Below, one piece after another: positions 7,860 through 18,728 of a stretch of DNA of 37,698 bases. The stretch spans positions 50,635,918-50,673,615 of the forward strand of contig CM055102.1 in NCBI GenBank assembly GCA_029204225.1, written 5' to 3'. The DNA comes from Diphasiastrum complanatum. Lineage: Eukaryota; Streptophyta; Lycopodiopsida; Lycopodiales; Lycopodiaceae. The notes beneath the pieces are model-generated. The model was not told where the DNA came from, ran no database searches, and worked only from the letters and a program-made list of their open reading frames with translations. A program made the position numbers and the translations under genes. Numbering within the stretch: the stretch's first letter is position 1; every line of letters begins with the position of its first letter.

Positions 7860-10640
7860 ATATGTGCTTCTTGTAATCTTTTAAGGCATACCCTTACATG
7901 AATAAGTTCTTTTTCTTTCTGGACTTCACTTATGACTTAAGAAATTACTTGTATGACTTTTTGTGATGGTACTTTTATGTGGCTTGGCATGTGCTAGCAA
8001 ATATGCACTTGAAAAACTAGATTAGATATTCTAAGAATAAAAAATGAAAAATGAAGTATAGGCACTATGTAACACTCACCACAATCATAATCCACAAAAA
8101 GCCACGAAAGGTGTAGAACAAACCACCCAGCCAATACTGAATGTAGATCCAATCAATATGTCCACCCTTGTGCTTTTGAGAAGAACATGCACTCAATTCA
8201 CAATTATCTCATTAGTTGTAGCATCCCATACTACTACAACCTCCCTAATAGAGATGCTACAACTTTCATTGACTATAGGATTTCACACTGAATCAAAAAT
8301 AGATGACTCAAAGTAGGAATAATAGAACTAACGAGTCTAGGACCGTACTCATACAACCTCTCCATGCCCTATTAGATAGCTTGCATGTTCTTCTTTAGCC
8401 TACTATGTTTGCATGTGGTTCTATCACCCAATAGAAAACCCTAACCCTATCCTCCAATTGACATAATGATCAAAAGACCAATATCAATGACTAGAATTAA
8501 TTCCTATACACAACAGGCCCTAACCATATAATTGGAATATCCTTGGATACCCATGCTAGCCTAGAGGCCTAACCTAATTAACCAAGACTACTAGCTAGGG
8601 ACATGATACTCTCCCTCTCTTAAGAACATTTATGTTCTAATAAATGGGGAAAATTATATTTTGAACTATCAACTCACTTCCAAAAATCCTTCCCCTCCAT
8701 TGAACCAAGTCCTTATTGAAATATAATTTTGTAATAATTTGTTCTTGCTATCCAATACTTTCTCAAGTTCTAGAGGTACTTTAGAAGAAATCATTTTTAA
8801 CAAATTCAAGTTTTCACAAAAGCTAGATTATCACCCTCTTGTAAACTTAAGTCATAACTTGGGGAGTTGAAGTTGATAAGCTCAAGAATTGACTCCCTTA
8901 ATTATCTTAAAAGGAAACAAAAGGAGTGGATGATGGATCAAACCTACCCAACCAATATAGTCCCCATGATATGTACTAATGACGATTGAATAGGAGAGGT
9001 GTCACACCAGCATCATGTAGCTATCATACACTTAATAAAGCTCTCTCCAAGGAGGCCTATAGATATACTTATATCCTCCAAGGCTCCAACTTAGCTAAGG
9101 GTGAAATGTGACACCTCACTGGGACACCTCAGCTTAGAAACTTGAAGAGTTTCAAATTCATGAATTTTCAACAACTAAGAAGGTTTTTTTATTGCAAGGT
9201 AAGGATACATCAAATAGAGTACCAAAATTCAATAAATTTGTGATGTTTAGTGAAGTGTACTAAAAAATCTCGCATTTGTCTAATATATCACATAATCGCC
9301 AAATTGCAAACTAGTTTCTATTTGCTTCTCATAATCATTTAACCATCGATGTTGTTTATGAATATAAACCCAAGTGATAGGAAGCTACTGACAAACGAGA
9401 CCGAAACTATTTATGTCAAACAAAAGCTATTATCTATTTGATTAAATTTTTGCTAGTAGCTTGTTTGAGATATCCAAAGGTCAAATGACCTCAACCAAAA
9501 TAGAGAGCTAAGAGAAGTAGAGGTACAAGTTCTCGAATTTAAGAGAAAATACATCTTAAAGTTGAACCCCAAATGTAAAATGAGAAGAGTCCAAGCTCAT
9601 TAGGAATTACAAAGCTATTTGCTAAACACTCGATATAGAAACTTAAGGTTGGACATGTGCAATTTTTGCAATTTAAAAATTACTAAATTGCAATGTTGTA
9701 TACTGATTAATTTCAACCCGATGACATGGCATTTCCACAAACGTTAATCAAATGTGTTCCTAGTGTAAGAGTTTTTAACTCTCATCAATTATTTTCTACT
9801 CCTAAATCTATCATAATCAAGAGACTAGGATCTTTTTCGGTGACTAAATAAAATTAAAAGGGGAGAAGTGAAGAAAAATTAGAAGTTAAATTATTGCTAT
9901 GAGATTGGAATTTGCGTTGAATGCCTGAAAATTTAGCATAGTACGGTTTAATGAACTCAAAACTCAAAAGTTTTGCATGAGTTCTCGGAGAAATTTAGAG
10001 ATTTCGAGTAAATCTCTAGATAGATAACTCATTTGAATAATAAAAAATTTATTCTTTTGAAAAAATCTAGGCAACAGCCATTATGAATCCAAGGTTCTGG
10101 CTAAGGGATCTTAAAGTAAAAATTTAGTAACAATAAGCTTACCTTTCAACTTGGTAGGGGATATTGATAGCCTTGTTGTGAAATAAAGTGATAATTAACC
10201 ACTCTATTTCCAAGAGTGTTTTATTCAGTAAAACAATCATACAATGATTCGTAAAATTTTAGGTTATATATCCTACTCAAGAATGAAAAAAAGAACAAAG
10301 AGAAATGTGTAACATGAAAGATTTCTTGTGCTTAAACTTTTATCACAAAATCTAACCCCTGAGAGCAATTTCTTGGTTTTGAAAATGAGAAATTTTACAC
10401 TTTGTACAAAAGCGTGTCTTTTTATATTGAAGTTTAATCCTCCAACATTTACAAATTTCAAGTAGAAAGTATGGGACTATTGTAGATTTAAAAGGAGACA
10501 AGCAACAAGAGTAGAGTAGAGTAGAGAAGAGTAGAGTAGAAACTTGCTAGATCTTCTTGGAAAGTAGTGTGCTTGAACCAATTACTTCTTCTTGGGAAGA
10601 CAAGATGCTCACTGCGAACTGGTAAGGTTTGCTTGCCTCT
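7860..10640. other. Long stretch without a recognisable gene
   Basis: No open frame of note. One structural hint: the minus strand at 8624-8599 reads CTTAAGAGAGGGAG followed by AGTATCATGTCCCTAG, which looks like a gypsy polypurine tract followed by an LTR start (TGTCCC, ending at 8603). If so, a minus-strand LTR extends leftward, possibly to the TGTAACACTC near 8069, but no partner LTR or coding match supports it. The rest (8640-10640) is AT-rich and unassigned; a short tandem of GAGTA units lies near 10510-10540. Confidence 0.4.
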
Positions 10641-10644
10641 CACA

Positions 10645-11968
10645 TATATCCAATGTCGACTATTCGACATATCCCTAAACCCGGCCAAATTTGGGTCACG
10701 CACGGCATAGTGGTAGGCGATGTAGTTTTGAGGCATGGTATCGCTAACGACGTCGACAAGATCCGCATAATACTTGCTTTGCCTGAGCCAGGAACTGTAC
10801 ATGAAGTATACATTTTTATGGGGCATTGCAACTATTACCAGAGGTTTGTCCTGAATTTCGCTAAGCTGGCCCGTTTTTCTATCGAATGACCATCCAACTA
10901 CAATGGACAGCTGAAGCCACTTAGGCTTTTCACAAACTCAAAAAGACCTTAGTTATTGCACCACCCCCTATCTGGACCATAGAATTCCATGTCCATACAA
11001 ACGCTTCTAAATATGCCATAGGGAGGTTCTGACATAGCCTGGAGAGTACAAGAAGGATTACCCAATTTATTTTGCAAGCAGGCAGTTGATTCCCACGGAA
11101 ATGAACTATACCACCACTGAACGAGAAGTGCTCGCCATGGTTTATAGCATGAAGAAATTCCGCCATTACTTGCTAGCCAATCTTTTTGTCTTCTTCTTAG
11201 ATCACCAAGCCCTATTGTAACTGGTAAATAGACCATGCACAACTAGATGGATCACCCGATGGCTGCTACTTCTCTAAGAGTTCGATTTTAAAATAGTTGT
11301 CTGCAAAGGGAAACAACACTATCTGGCCGATCACCTCTCATGCATACGCAATGTTCATGAGAATAGAGGGGTTGACGATGAACTCCCTAACACAATCCTA
11401 TTCCATGTCGATGTTGCCCCTAAGTGGACTGCCGACGTCGTTGGATATCTTATGTCCAGACGTCCTCCCCCTGAGATGAACAAGATCGAACAATGTAGGT
11501 TGATAATCAAATATGCCCATTTCACGTTGATAGTAGGACAATTTTATCAAATCTGTCCCAAGTCGTAAGTATTGCCCACGAAGGAATAGGGGGAGGACAT
11601 TTCGTTGCCGAAGCTACCAATAGGAAAGTGTTGCAACATAGCCTGTGGTGGCCCACAATGTTCGAAGATATTCACTATCTGGTAAAAAGGTGTGACGTGT
11701 GCCAACAGTTCACAACCGGACCCAAGGAAAGGATGGAATGTCGTTACAACCTATTTTGGCTGAGATGTCATTTGAAAAATGGGGCATTGACTATGTCAAC
11801 CTATTCATCTAGCTGCTTGTGGCTCCCAAGCTCGCTATATCATTGTTGCCACTGACTACTTGACCAAATGGGTAGAAGCCAAAGCAGTGAGAAAAAATGA
11901 TGCCAGCTCCCCTCCTAAATTCTAGTACGAGAACATCTTAGTGCATTTTGGGTGCTCGCTAGGACTTG
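10645..11968 (+). pseudogene. Gypsy-1 RT end, RNase H and integrase fragment
   Basis: The segment starts inside RT, matching 27430 onward of the longer copy with a small internal deletion, and continues through the RT-RNase H connection (FMGHCNYYQRFVLNFAKLA), RNase H (EMNYTTTEREVLAMVYSMKK) and into integrase. The integrase zinc finger is visible (HEGIGGGHF...KRCDVCQQ), as is the start of the core (ARYIIVATDYLTKWVEAKAV). Several stops and frameshifts interrupt it. At about 11968 the reading switches abruptly from the integrase core (VHFGCSLGLVS) to gag sequence. No LTR is attached. It is useful because it preserves the integrase region that the longer copy lacks. Confidence 0.85.
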
Positions 11969-12262
11969 TGTCCGCAAGAGCTGTTAAGATACTTCAATCT
12001 GTGCTTAACCGATACCGCTAAAGATTGGTATTTCAATCTTGAGCAGAACGAACATGATGATCGAGATATTTTACAAGCTGAATTTATCACAAGATTCAAA
12101 ACCACACGTTTTCTTTCTAATCCATTCTTCAATTGGGTCGAATCCGTATGAATAAGAAGAACGAGTCCCTACGAGATTACATTGAGCGGATCAAAAGATT
12201 GCGTGGCGGATGCGACCCTAGAAGTATCCCAAACCATAGCGTCCTGACCTGGTTCATGGTAG
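11969..12262 (+). pseudogene. Gypsy-1 gag fragment joined to integrase
   Basis: Reads PQELLRYFNLCLTDTAKDWY and, after a frameshift near 12140, NKKNESLRDYIERIKRLRGG, then HSVLTWFMVG. This is the central retrotransposon gag domain (PF03732-like, with the AxxW core). It is collinear with 23268-23562 but lacks two of the stop codons present there (at RYFN and RDYIE). The similarity stops at about 12262. The left junction with integrase is head-to-tail out of order, so this is a recombination product or a fusion of two copies. Confidence 0.8.
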
Positions 12263-12762
12263 GTATTATAGCTCAACAACAACAACAGCTTGTAGATGTC
12301 CTCCAGGCCCAGGTTCTTCATGAAAAAACAACACGACAAACTTATCAATCTGACCGCCAGCACCTCGTCCTGAAACAGACAACATTGGAGCAAGAACATG
12401 AATCTCTCTGAGGTTCAGAGAGATATCTCAAGGAGTACGCCGACCAACTAGAATGTAATATCTCAAAAGAGCAGGCTACCCTAGATCAGATGGTAGCAGC
12501 AGCAGAAGATGAATCACCGACTGCTCAAAAATTGTAGAGGAAGCGTGCCGAATAGTACAAGAACCATTCTAGCTGGGTGCTGCAGACATACCAAGATCAA
12601 TGAAAACTTCATGACACTGAGCTCCACGCCAAGGATACCGAGATGGCAACCCTACGTGCCACGCTCCAAGAAGACGAGCAAGTGCTCCAGGCAGCAGAAG
12701 GCCAATTAAGAACCCTCAAGAAGCAGTTCAAGGTCATTCTAGAGTTTTCCACTGCTCTAGAT
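12263..12762 (+). pseudogene. Coiled-coil reading frame after gag fragment
   Basis: A glutamine- and glutamate-rich frame: QQQQQLVDVLQAQVLHEKTT, later HLVLKQTTLEQEHESL, then after stops ATLRATLQEDEQVLQAAEGQ and LRTLKKQFKVILEF. The heptad-like spacing indicates a coiled coil. It contains at least four stop codons. The equivalent place in the longer Gypsy-1 copy has a different sequence, so this belongs either to another gypsy family or to a variant gag. Function is not assignable. Confidence 0.5.
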
Positions 12763-12832
12763 GGTAATTTACCTCTTACTTTTCAGTATTTAGTTAGATT
12801 AGCTTTTTATTATTTTTCTTTGCCATTCCCGA

Positions 12833-12852
12833 CCCCCCCCCCCCCCCCCCCC
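12833..12852 (+). repeat. Poly-C run of 20
   Basis: Twenty consecutive C residues in an otherwise AT-rich stretch between two retroelement fragments. Its length is likely to be unstable in replication and sequencing. Confidence 0.9.
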
Positions 12853-13059
12853 AATTCTGATGTCATTCATATTTATCAAATTGCATTGGAGGTCAATAAA
12901 AATATTTTTGCTTTTGCCGTCCTTACTGGCTTTATCCAGGTTAAGGATTTCAGCTATTTTTGTGATGTTTTTGGAAGTCCTCTGTTCTGTTTTATAGTCG
13001 GCCTTTGTGCCATCATTAATTTTTCACAAGATCAACGCTTACAATTGGAGCTAGATCAG

Positions 13060-14395
13060 ATGCATTAAACCCCTCTTCGGTCATGCTGGTTATTATAGAA
13101 GGTTCATTCAAGACCATGGATCTATTACTGCATCGCTAATACATTTGTTAAAGAAAGACATTTACTACAAATGGTCTGCTGATTGTCAACAATCATTTGA
13201 GTTACTGAAGCATAAACTCTTGGATGTCCCAATTTTGAGACTCCTTGATTGGGTAAGGACATTTCATATTTATGTGGATGTTTTGTCATTTGCAATTGGA
13301 GTTTTCCTAAGTCATAAAAATGATGAAAAATGAGACTATCCAGTCTACTATTAAGGGCGTCAATTGAGCATCTCAGAAAAGAACTATTCGGTGATGGAAC
13401 GTGAAGGACTTGGAATGATTTTTTCAGTGAAAAAGTTTTGACATTTTTTGCTAGTATATTCCTTTATCTTCCATGATCGACACTATGTACTAAAACATCT
13501 AGTAAATAAACCAGATCTTTTAGGCTGAATAGCCAGGTGCTCTTGCTGTAGGAATTTAATTAATAGGTGGAGGTATGCCAAGAGAAGTATCACACTAATG
13601 CAAACTATTTATCTCGCTTAAATACATGACCTATTACTGAGAATTTAAGTGATGAATTTCCTGACGAGAATATTATGTTATTATCTATCAAAGATTCGTT
13701 ATATCCGGATATAATAGAGTACCTTCAAAATCAAAATTATCCTCTTCTTTTTTTTATCTTGAACAAAAGACGGTCTTCCAACGCAAGGTTGCACCGTATA
13801 CAATAAGGAATAACATACTTTATAAAATGGGACATGATGAGGAGCTTCTCAGATGTCTTGAATTGATTGATATTCAGAAGGCTATTCAAGCCTTGCATTC
13901 AAAAGATGCAGGTGGACACTTTGCATTAGTGAATACTGTAAAAAAGAACTTAAATGCTAAGTGCTAGTGGCCAACGATGTACAAAGATGTTGCAGTGTTT
14001 GTAAAAACTTGTGATCCTTGCCAACGCGTTGGAAAACCAACTCCTTCGATGTATTGGCCACTTATGCTGATACTTCTACTTGCACCATTTGAAAAATGGG
14101 GCATTGACTTTGTTGGACGGATTAAGCCTGACACTCGCTATACTAAAAGAAGTTATATTCTTGTAGCAACTGACTATGCGATTAAGATGGTCGATGCGGA
14201 AGCGACGAAGAGGAATGATGCAAAAACTATTGCAGAGTTTCTCTGTCGAAACATTTATAACCCATTACGGTTGTCCATTGGAGTTGGTAAGCGACAGAGG
14301 TATGCATTTTTTTAAAGATACAATACGCCTACTTACCAAGTACTTCATGATTAAACACCGGAAGACAATTCCATACTTTCGTATCTTGTTCGTGC
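13060..14395 (+). pseudogene. Gypsy-2 RNase H and integrase remnant
   Basis: The order is the end of the RT-RNase H connection (FGHAGYYRRFIQDHGSITA), RNase H (FHIYVDVLSFAIGVFLS; KNYSVMEREGLGMIFSVKKF; LVNKPDLLG), then integrase with the zinc finger CDPCQRVGKPTPS, the core start (PFEKWGIDFVG; ILVATDYAIKMVDAEATKR) and the second acidic segment LELVSDRGMHFFKDTIR in another frame. Stops at about 13331, 13352 and 13527 and frameshifts throughout show it is dead. It differs clearly from Gypsy-1 and Gypsy-3 in sequence. The frame is lost at about 14395, before the catalytic Glu. Confidence 0.85.
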
Positions 14396-14926
14396 TGCGA
14401 CAAAGTTGCAGGAGTTCACCATTTCTGACACTTCCTTCCCTCCTTATAATGCATTCTCCAGTGAGTGACTTTTGTGCAAAATGGTTCACCCATATAGCGG
14501 ACCCAAAATCTCTATTTCAAATAATGGTTTTTGATTATATTTTGTGCAACTATAGCTTTGGGATCAACAATCTTTGGTGGGGTGATGCTAACCAAACTTT
14601 TTGTAGATCAGTTACTAGCACGTCTTCACATGTCTTCTATAAATATGGTACCTTCATCCCTGCAAAACAACCACATTATTCTCCTCCTGCTATTGGCACC
14701 CACTCCTATCAGTATTGGAAAAAAATGGCCATCTTCAGACCCATGCATACGATGGCATTTCGGTGTTTGGAAAAAGACATGTATGCATAAGGTTAGCAAT
14801 GTGTCTAACATGATCAAATTGATATGTGTAGATATATTGTGGTGTATTAAAGTTGGAAGAAGTGTTGAGGCACAACATGAACAATGTTCCTCTTTTCTCC
14901 CTATAAGATCCATTTCACGTACGATT
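14396..14926. other. Unassigned sequence between Gypsy-2 and Copia-2
   Basis: Two overlapping plus-strand open frames run through it (14176-14790 and 14531-15055). The first begins as Gypsy-2 integrase and continues as unrecognised sequence with WWGDANQTF and GTHSYQYWKKM; the second contains a hydrophobic stretch. Neither matches a family I recognise, and the second runs into the Copia-2 LTR, so I do not call a gene. Confidence 0.4.
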
Positions 14927-15573
14927 TGTGAAAAATTTCAGATCATTGATGATCCAATCCACAAAAAGATCTTGGGTTATAAAAGAATATATCCTACCAA
15001 TCTCACCAATGTAGAAAAATCATCATCTACATACAAAATGAGATGCAAACTCTAATAGAACTTGATCAAACATGAATCAAATGGTAATGTATTGTTGTTG
15101 TCCGTACAAAACCAGCAAGCTACTGTATTTCACACGTGTGGATCCAAAAATAGCAATTATAGATCATTCTACACGTAGAATTGCATGCAATCACAAGTAT
15201 ATTGCACCAATGGAAACTAGAGACCAAGAGAACCATGTATAAGCATGAAATGAGATAGAGAAGAGAGAAGATGTGTCTCTCGATGAGTTACATCCATTTA
15301 TAATAGGTCCAAACCCTGTTTGGCCACTTGGCTTTTCCTCCAAAATGCTAACCCTACTATTTTTGGGTCTAGATTCAAAGTACCCAACATTCAAATTTGA
15401 ATCTACTCAAACTCGACTTCTAACTTTTCCACACTTTCGAAAAGTGTTTATTCAAATGAAATTTAGACTAATGAACTTTCCTAAGTCAAAATCTAAGTCT
15501 AAAACAAAGTTGGACTCAATTTGTCAAATATGGAAATATAGCAAATATGATCAAACTAGTTGAATCTTTCACA
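14927..15573 (-). repeat. Copia-2 3' LTR
   Basis: Begins TGTGAAAAATTTCAG and ends CTTTCACA on the plus strand, 647 bp, the same length and end sequences as the Copia-1 LTR but strongly diverged inside. It shares the TTTCACACGTGTG G-box block (CACGTG at 15133-15138) and the GA-rich stretch (15252-15272). The polypurine tract follows at 15574. No partner LTR was found to the right, so the element has lost its 5' end. Confidence 0.75.
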
Positions 15574-15770
15574 CTCCCTTTTCTACTAGTTTTAGCATGG
15601 ACTTTGATAACACTCCAAGTGATGTCCTATGCTTCATGAACAAGTCCTTTCCCAATGCTTTGGTGAAGATATCAGTTACATATTCCCTTGAGAACACATG
15701 TCGAAGCTCCACCTCCTTTGCAATGACTTGCTCCCTCACAAAATGTTGTAATATCATTTTCAGTACGACA
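15569..15770 (-). pseudogene. Copia-2 RNase H C-terminal tail
   Basis: Reads LQHFVREQVIAKEVELRHV, then YVTDIFTKALGKDLF and HRTSLGVLSKS. This is the diagnostic end of the copia RNase H domain (the HxxREQ...DIFTK signature). Only about the last 60 residues of RNase H are present. The catalytic part of RNase H and all of RT are absent upstream, where the unrecognised region shared with Copia-1 is found instead. The frame overlaps the end of that region in a different phase. Confidence 0.85.
15574..15586 (-). promoter_or_regulatory. Copia-2 polypurine tract
   Basis: The minus strand reads AGTAGAAAAGGGAG directly against the LTR start TGTGAAAG. It is the same arrangement as in Copia-1. Confidence 0.75.
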
Positions 15771-16480
15771 TGAAGAATTACATAGAATGTAAATGAGATG
15801 ATTCCTCCATGCTATCAACTCTGAACTTTCTGGAAAAATACAGCAAATAAACAATAAATGTGAGTGATCAACATTTGCTTGCATGTCTCCTCCTTCTTTG
15901 TCCTTTGTTGCCATGTATCCACCATGATGCTTCATGAATGAGCCTCCATCTCCATCTTGCAATAAGATGCCATCATCACTTGATGACTTTACCATGAATG
16001 CAACAGTTTCATTTCCATCAGCAAAACCAACCAAGAATGCTAGTACAAATCCAACATCAAAATGATGCTCACCAATGTAGCTAGTTTGACCATATCTTGA
16101 CAATTTGCACACATCCACATGAAAATGCTCAAACATGAGACACGACAAAAGTAAACTTGAACAATGCTTCCTTGATGCTCCTTTGACCTTACTTGAGTCT
16201 TCAATAAGCTGCAAAAACAAATCCATCACATCTTTGCTAATTACCTCTCCTTTGATGCTCTTGACTAGCTCCAAATTGCCACCTTTCCTTTTGTCTTGTT
16301 GAAGCCTTTGAGATCAACCTCTTGATTATGAACTTGACCATCAAAGTAATTGAGCAAAATTTGTTTTCTAGATCCATTACTTGTTTTTACAGCAAGATAA
16401 CATCCATCCAATTGCATAGCTCCATCTACACAAGAAGATCCCCCAGAAGATGTGAGAAAAACAAAATGAGTCACTTCCAC
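15760..16480 (-). pseudogene. Copia-2 accessory region shared with Copia-1
   Basis: Two frames joined by a shift near 16290. The first ends NYFDGQVHNQEVDLKGFNKT; the second reads ELVKSIKGEVISKDVMDLFL, later MFEHFHVDVCKLSRYGQTS, GDGGSFMKHH and WRNHLIYILC. These align in order with the Copia-1 ORF residues 713-970 (QEVDL; KLVKSIKEE and DLFLQ; MYEHCYVNVLKLS; GDGSSFMEIH; WRNSLIEILC). I count 21 identities in the 37 residues starting at LVKSIK. No known domain is evident. It lies between integrase and the RNase H tail, exactly where RT and most of RNase H should be. Confidence 0.8.
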
Positions 16481-17841
16481 TTGCTTACCCTTCTCATCAT
16501 ATGTGAGCCTTCAAGGTACTTGTCTTTCCCTTGATGATCTCCTTGGCTTTTGACTTGACGAAGGTCCATCATCATCACCATCCAAAGTAGGATCCTTTAC
16601 ATCAACATCAAGAATGTTAGATCCATCCACACCATTATCAATCATGCTTGAAGACACTTTTGGAATGTTCCCCTCATCAAAGATGACATCTCTACTTTGT
16701 TAGCAGTAGGAATGTAAACCTCGTAGGCTTTACTCACCTCACTATATCCAACAAAAATACCTCTTTCTGAAGATGGATCCTCCTTGGTCCTATCATCAAG
16801 AGTAATGTTGACATAGCATGTGCATCCAAAGGTCCTTAGAAAGTTGACACTCGGCCTCCACTTCAATTGCATCTCAAAAAGGTGTCCTTCCATCCAAAAT
16901 AACACTCGACCACCTATTGTACAAGAAATTGGCATAGAACAAAGCTTGATCCCAAAATAGTTTGTCAAGATTAGCACTTAACCTCATGGCTTTAGCTTTC
17001 ACATAAAATCCTTTTCTTCCTTTCAGCAACTCCATTTTGTTGTGGGGTCCTTGATGTTATATACTCCCTCTTGATCCCATGCTCATCACAAAAGGCCTTG
17101 AACTTGGTAGATATGTACTCACCAACATTGTCACTCCTTAAGCACTTGATCCTTGTGGTTCTCCCTTGCATTCGTGAACTTGATAAACTCATCATGCATT
17201 CATCCTTGCTCTTTAGTAGATAGATCCAACAAGATCTACTAAAATCATCAATGAATGTTACATACATCTTAGCTCCACTATTGCTAATTGTAGTAAATCC
17301 ATGAATATCCGAATGTACAAGTTGAAAAGGCTTTGTAGATCTAGTATAAGGTAGTCTATGTGACTTAGACAAAGCACAAGATTCACAAACATGTTTGATG
17401 CCACTTAAGGAACTTGGAAGACCTATCACAATCTTGTTCCTAGCCATTACCTCCAATGACTTGAAGTTGAGGTGTCCCATCATTTTATGCCAAACTTCTT
17501 GAATATAGTATTTGCTCTCTTGCAACACATCCAACTTGGTTAGCAATAACACAAGCATCTAGTCTGAACAACTTCCCTTGCCTTTTACCTTTTCCAACCA
17601 AGACATCCTTCCTTTTGATCACACAAACATCTCCATCAAACTCCACCTTGAGGCCTTTACTTAGCATTTGACTCACACTAAGAAAATTCTTGGTAGTAGA
17701 TGGAATAAACAAGACATCCTCCAAATGAACATTCCTATTTGTAGAGAGAGAAATATGAATTGTGCCAATCCCTTTGATTGCACACTCACCATCATTGGCC
17801 GTGTAGATCAGCCTCTTGTGGAAAGCTGCTGTGTGGAGCAT
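16481..17841 (-). pseudogene. Copia-2 protease end, GAG-pre-integrase and integrase
   Basis: From right to left: the end of the protease/pre-integrase region (HLEDVLFIPSTTKNFLSVSQ; FDGDVCVIKRKD), the HHCC zinc finger (WHKMMGHLNFKSLEVM ... CESCALSKSHR), then the integrase core with its three acidic segments VHSDIHGF, LRSDNVGEY and NGVAERKKR, and the C-terminal domain (FLRTFGCTCYVNITLDDRTK; GIFVGYSEVSKAYEVY). The protein would insert cDNA into the genome. Frameshifts at about 17515, 16985 and 16645 break it. The protease active site is missing: the frame starts just after where it would be, and the stretch with the TFIIA gene follows. Confidence 0.85.
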
Positions 17842-18340
17842 CGTCGATCGTCGATAGCCACTTCATTCAAAATCATTGCCTTGCCCCATGCAATGCTATT
17901 GTGTGGATGCAGGTAGCAACAACTCATGGAGGTAGATGAAAGAGTCAACATCTGTGTGGAAAAATGGGTGATAACTGCTTCCTAGTCACACTCACAGTCC
18001 ACTCATTGACTCTTGAAAAGCCTCTTTTTGCAGGAACTAAGCTAATCCAAAGATGTGGAGGAATCAAACCTCCACCTTCCAAACGGTGGGCCTAGATTCC
18101 AAGGTGGAAAGTGAGGTCCATGGTACTCTTCTGCCCTCCGTAATGCTCATGCTCAAAGTTCATGTGTATTTTGGAGGCACCTCCTCCCATAAAGTTTTCA
18201 AACAGATAGTTCGTAATGCCACAATCTGCAAAATGCCTGTGACAATTGGATTACTAGCCTTTTCTACCGGAATGATGGATCTGAAAGCTGGCTTAGTAGT
18301 CCATTCTGCATGAATCTCACCCTTCGCATGCACCCTTTGC
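17842..18340. other. Unassigned sequence between Copia-2 pol and the TFIIA gene
   Basis: The copia homology is lost just above 17841. Short frames on both strands (18053-18313 plus, 18160-18342 minus) resemble nothing I know. CTCTTTTTGCAG near 18022 looks like a splice acceptor but no flanking coding sequence supports an exon. The stretch probably belongs to whatever carried the TFIIA copy into this place, or is decayed Copia-2 sequence. Confidence 0.35.
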
Positions 18341-18716
18341 ACTGAGCATTACGCAGGGGAAGGCCCGGGCCCTCGCGCCTTCTGTGTAGTTCGGGCCCTG
18401 CCCTCGGGCCTCCCACGAACTATTTAAAAAAAAGAATCTATTTTACATAATGCTCCCATTCTAATTTTAACACTCTTGAGAAATCTATTTTTTAACTATT
18501 TGATTGAAAGGTTCGAAATGTAACACGCGGGGAAGGACTAGGCCCCACGGTCACCGTAACGCCAAACCTCAACCAATCAGGAAGGGACCTGGGTCACCCG
18601 TAATGCCAAACGCCATCGTGTAGAAAAGTTGTCGACTATGTGACCAAGGCGGGTGGGTACCTATATAAAGCACAGCCGCTGGCCCAATTGCAACACCCAA
18701 CAAGAAAAGAAGAAGA
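18341..18716 (+). promoter_or_regulatory. Promoter of the TFIIA-gamma-like gene
   Basis: A GC-rich block (18352-18420, GGCCCGGGCCCTCGCG and similar) lies in otherwise AT-rich DNA. A CCAAT box stands at 18573-18577 and a strong TATA box TATATAAA at 18662-18669, about 60 bp before the ATG, which fits a short 5' leader. Two near-identical direct repeats of the form GTCACC(C)GTAAYGCCAAAC sit at about 18550 and 18592, and two copies of ACGC(A)GGGGAAGG occur at 18350 and 18527. These could be activator sites. The arrangement reads as a real gene promoter instead of a processed mRNA copy alone. Confidence 0.6.
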
Positions 18717-18728
18717 TTGATCACTCTT

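Noticed and set aside
12780-13068. Host exon in the open frame around the poly-C run
   Set aside because: Hydrophobic low-complexity translation, no conserved motif, and the frame ends in Gypsy-2 sequence.
15569-16480. Envelope-like gene for the Copia-2 accessory region
   Set aside because: No signal peptide, transmembrane segment or coiled coil is apparent, and the module lies before the RNase H tail, not after pol.
18058-18080. tRNA-like B box (GGTTTGATTCC on the minus strand), possible SINE
   Set aside because: No A box at the right distance, no tRNA fold and no poly-A or simple tail nearby.
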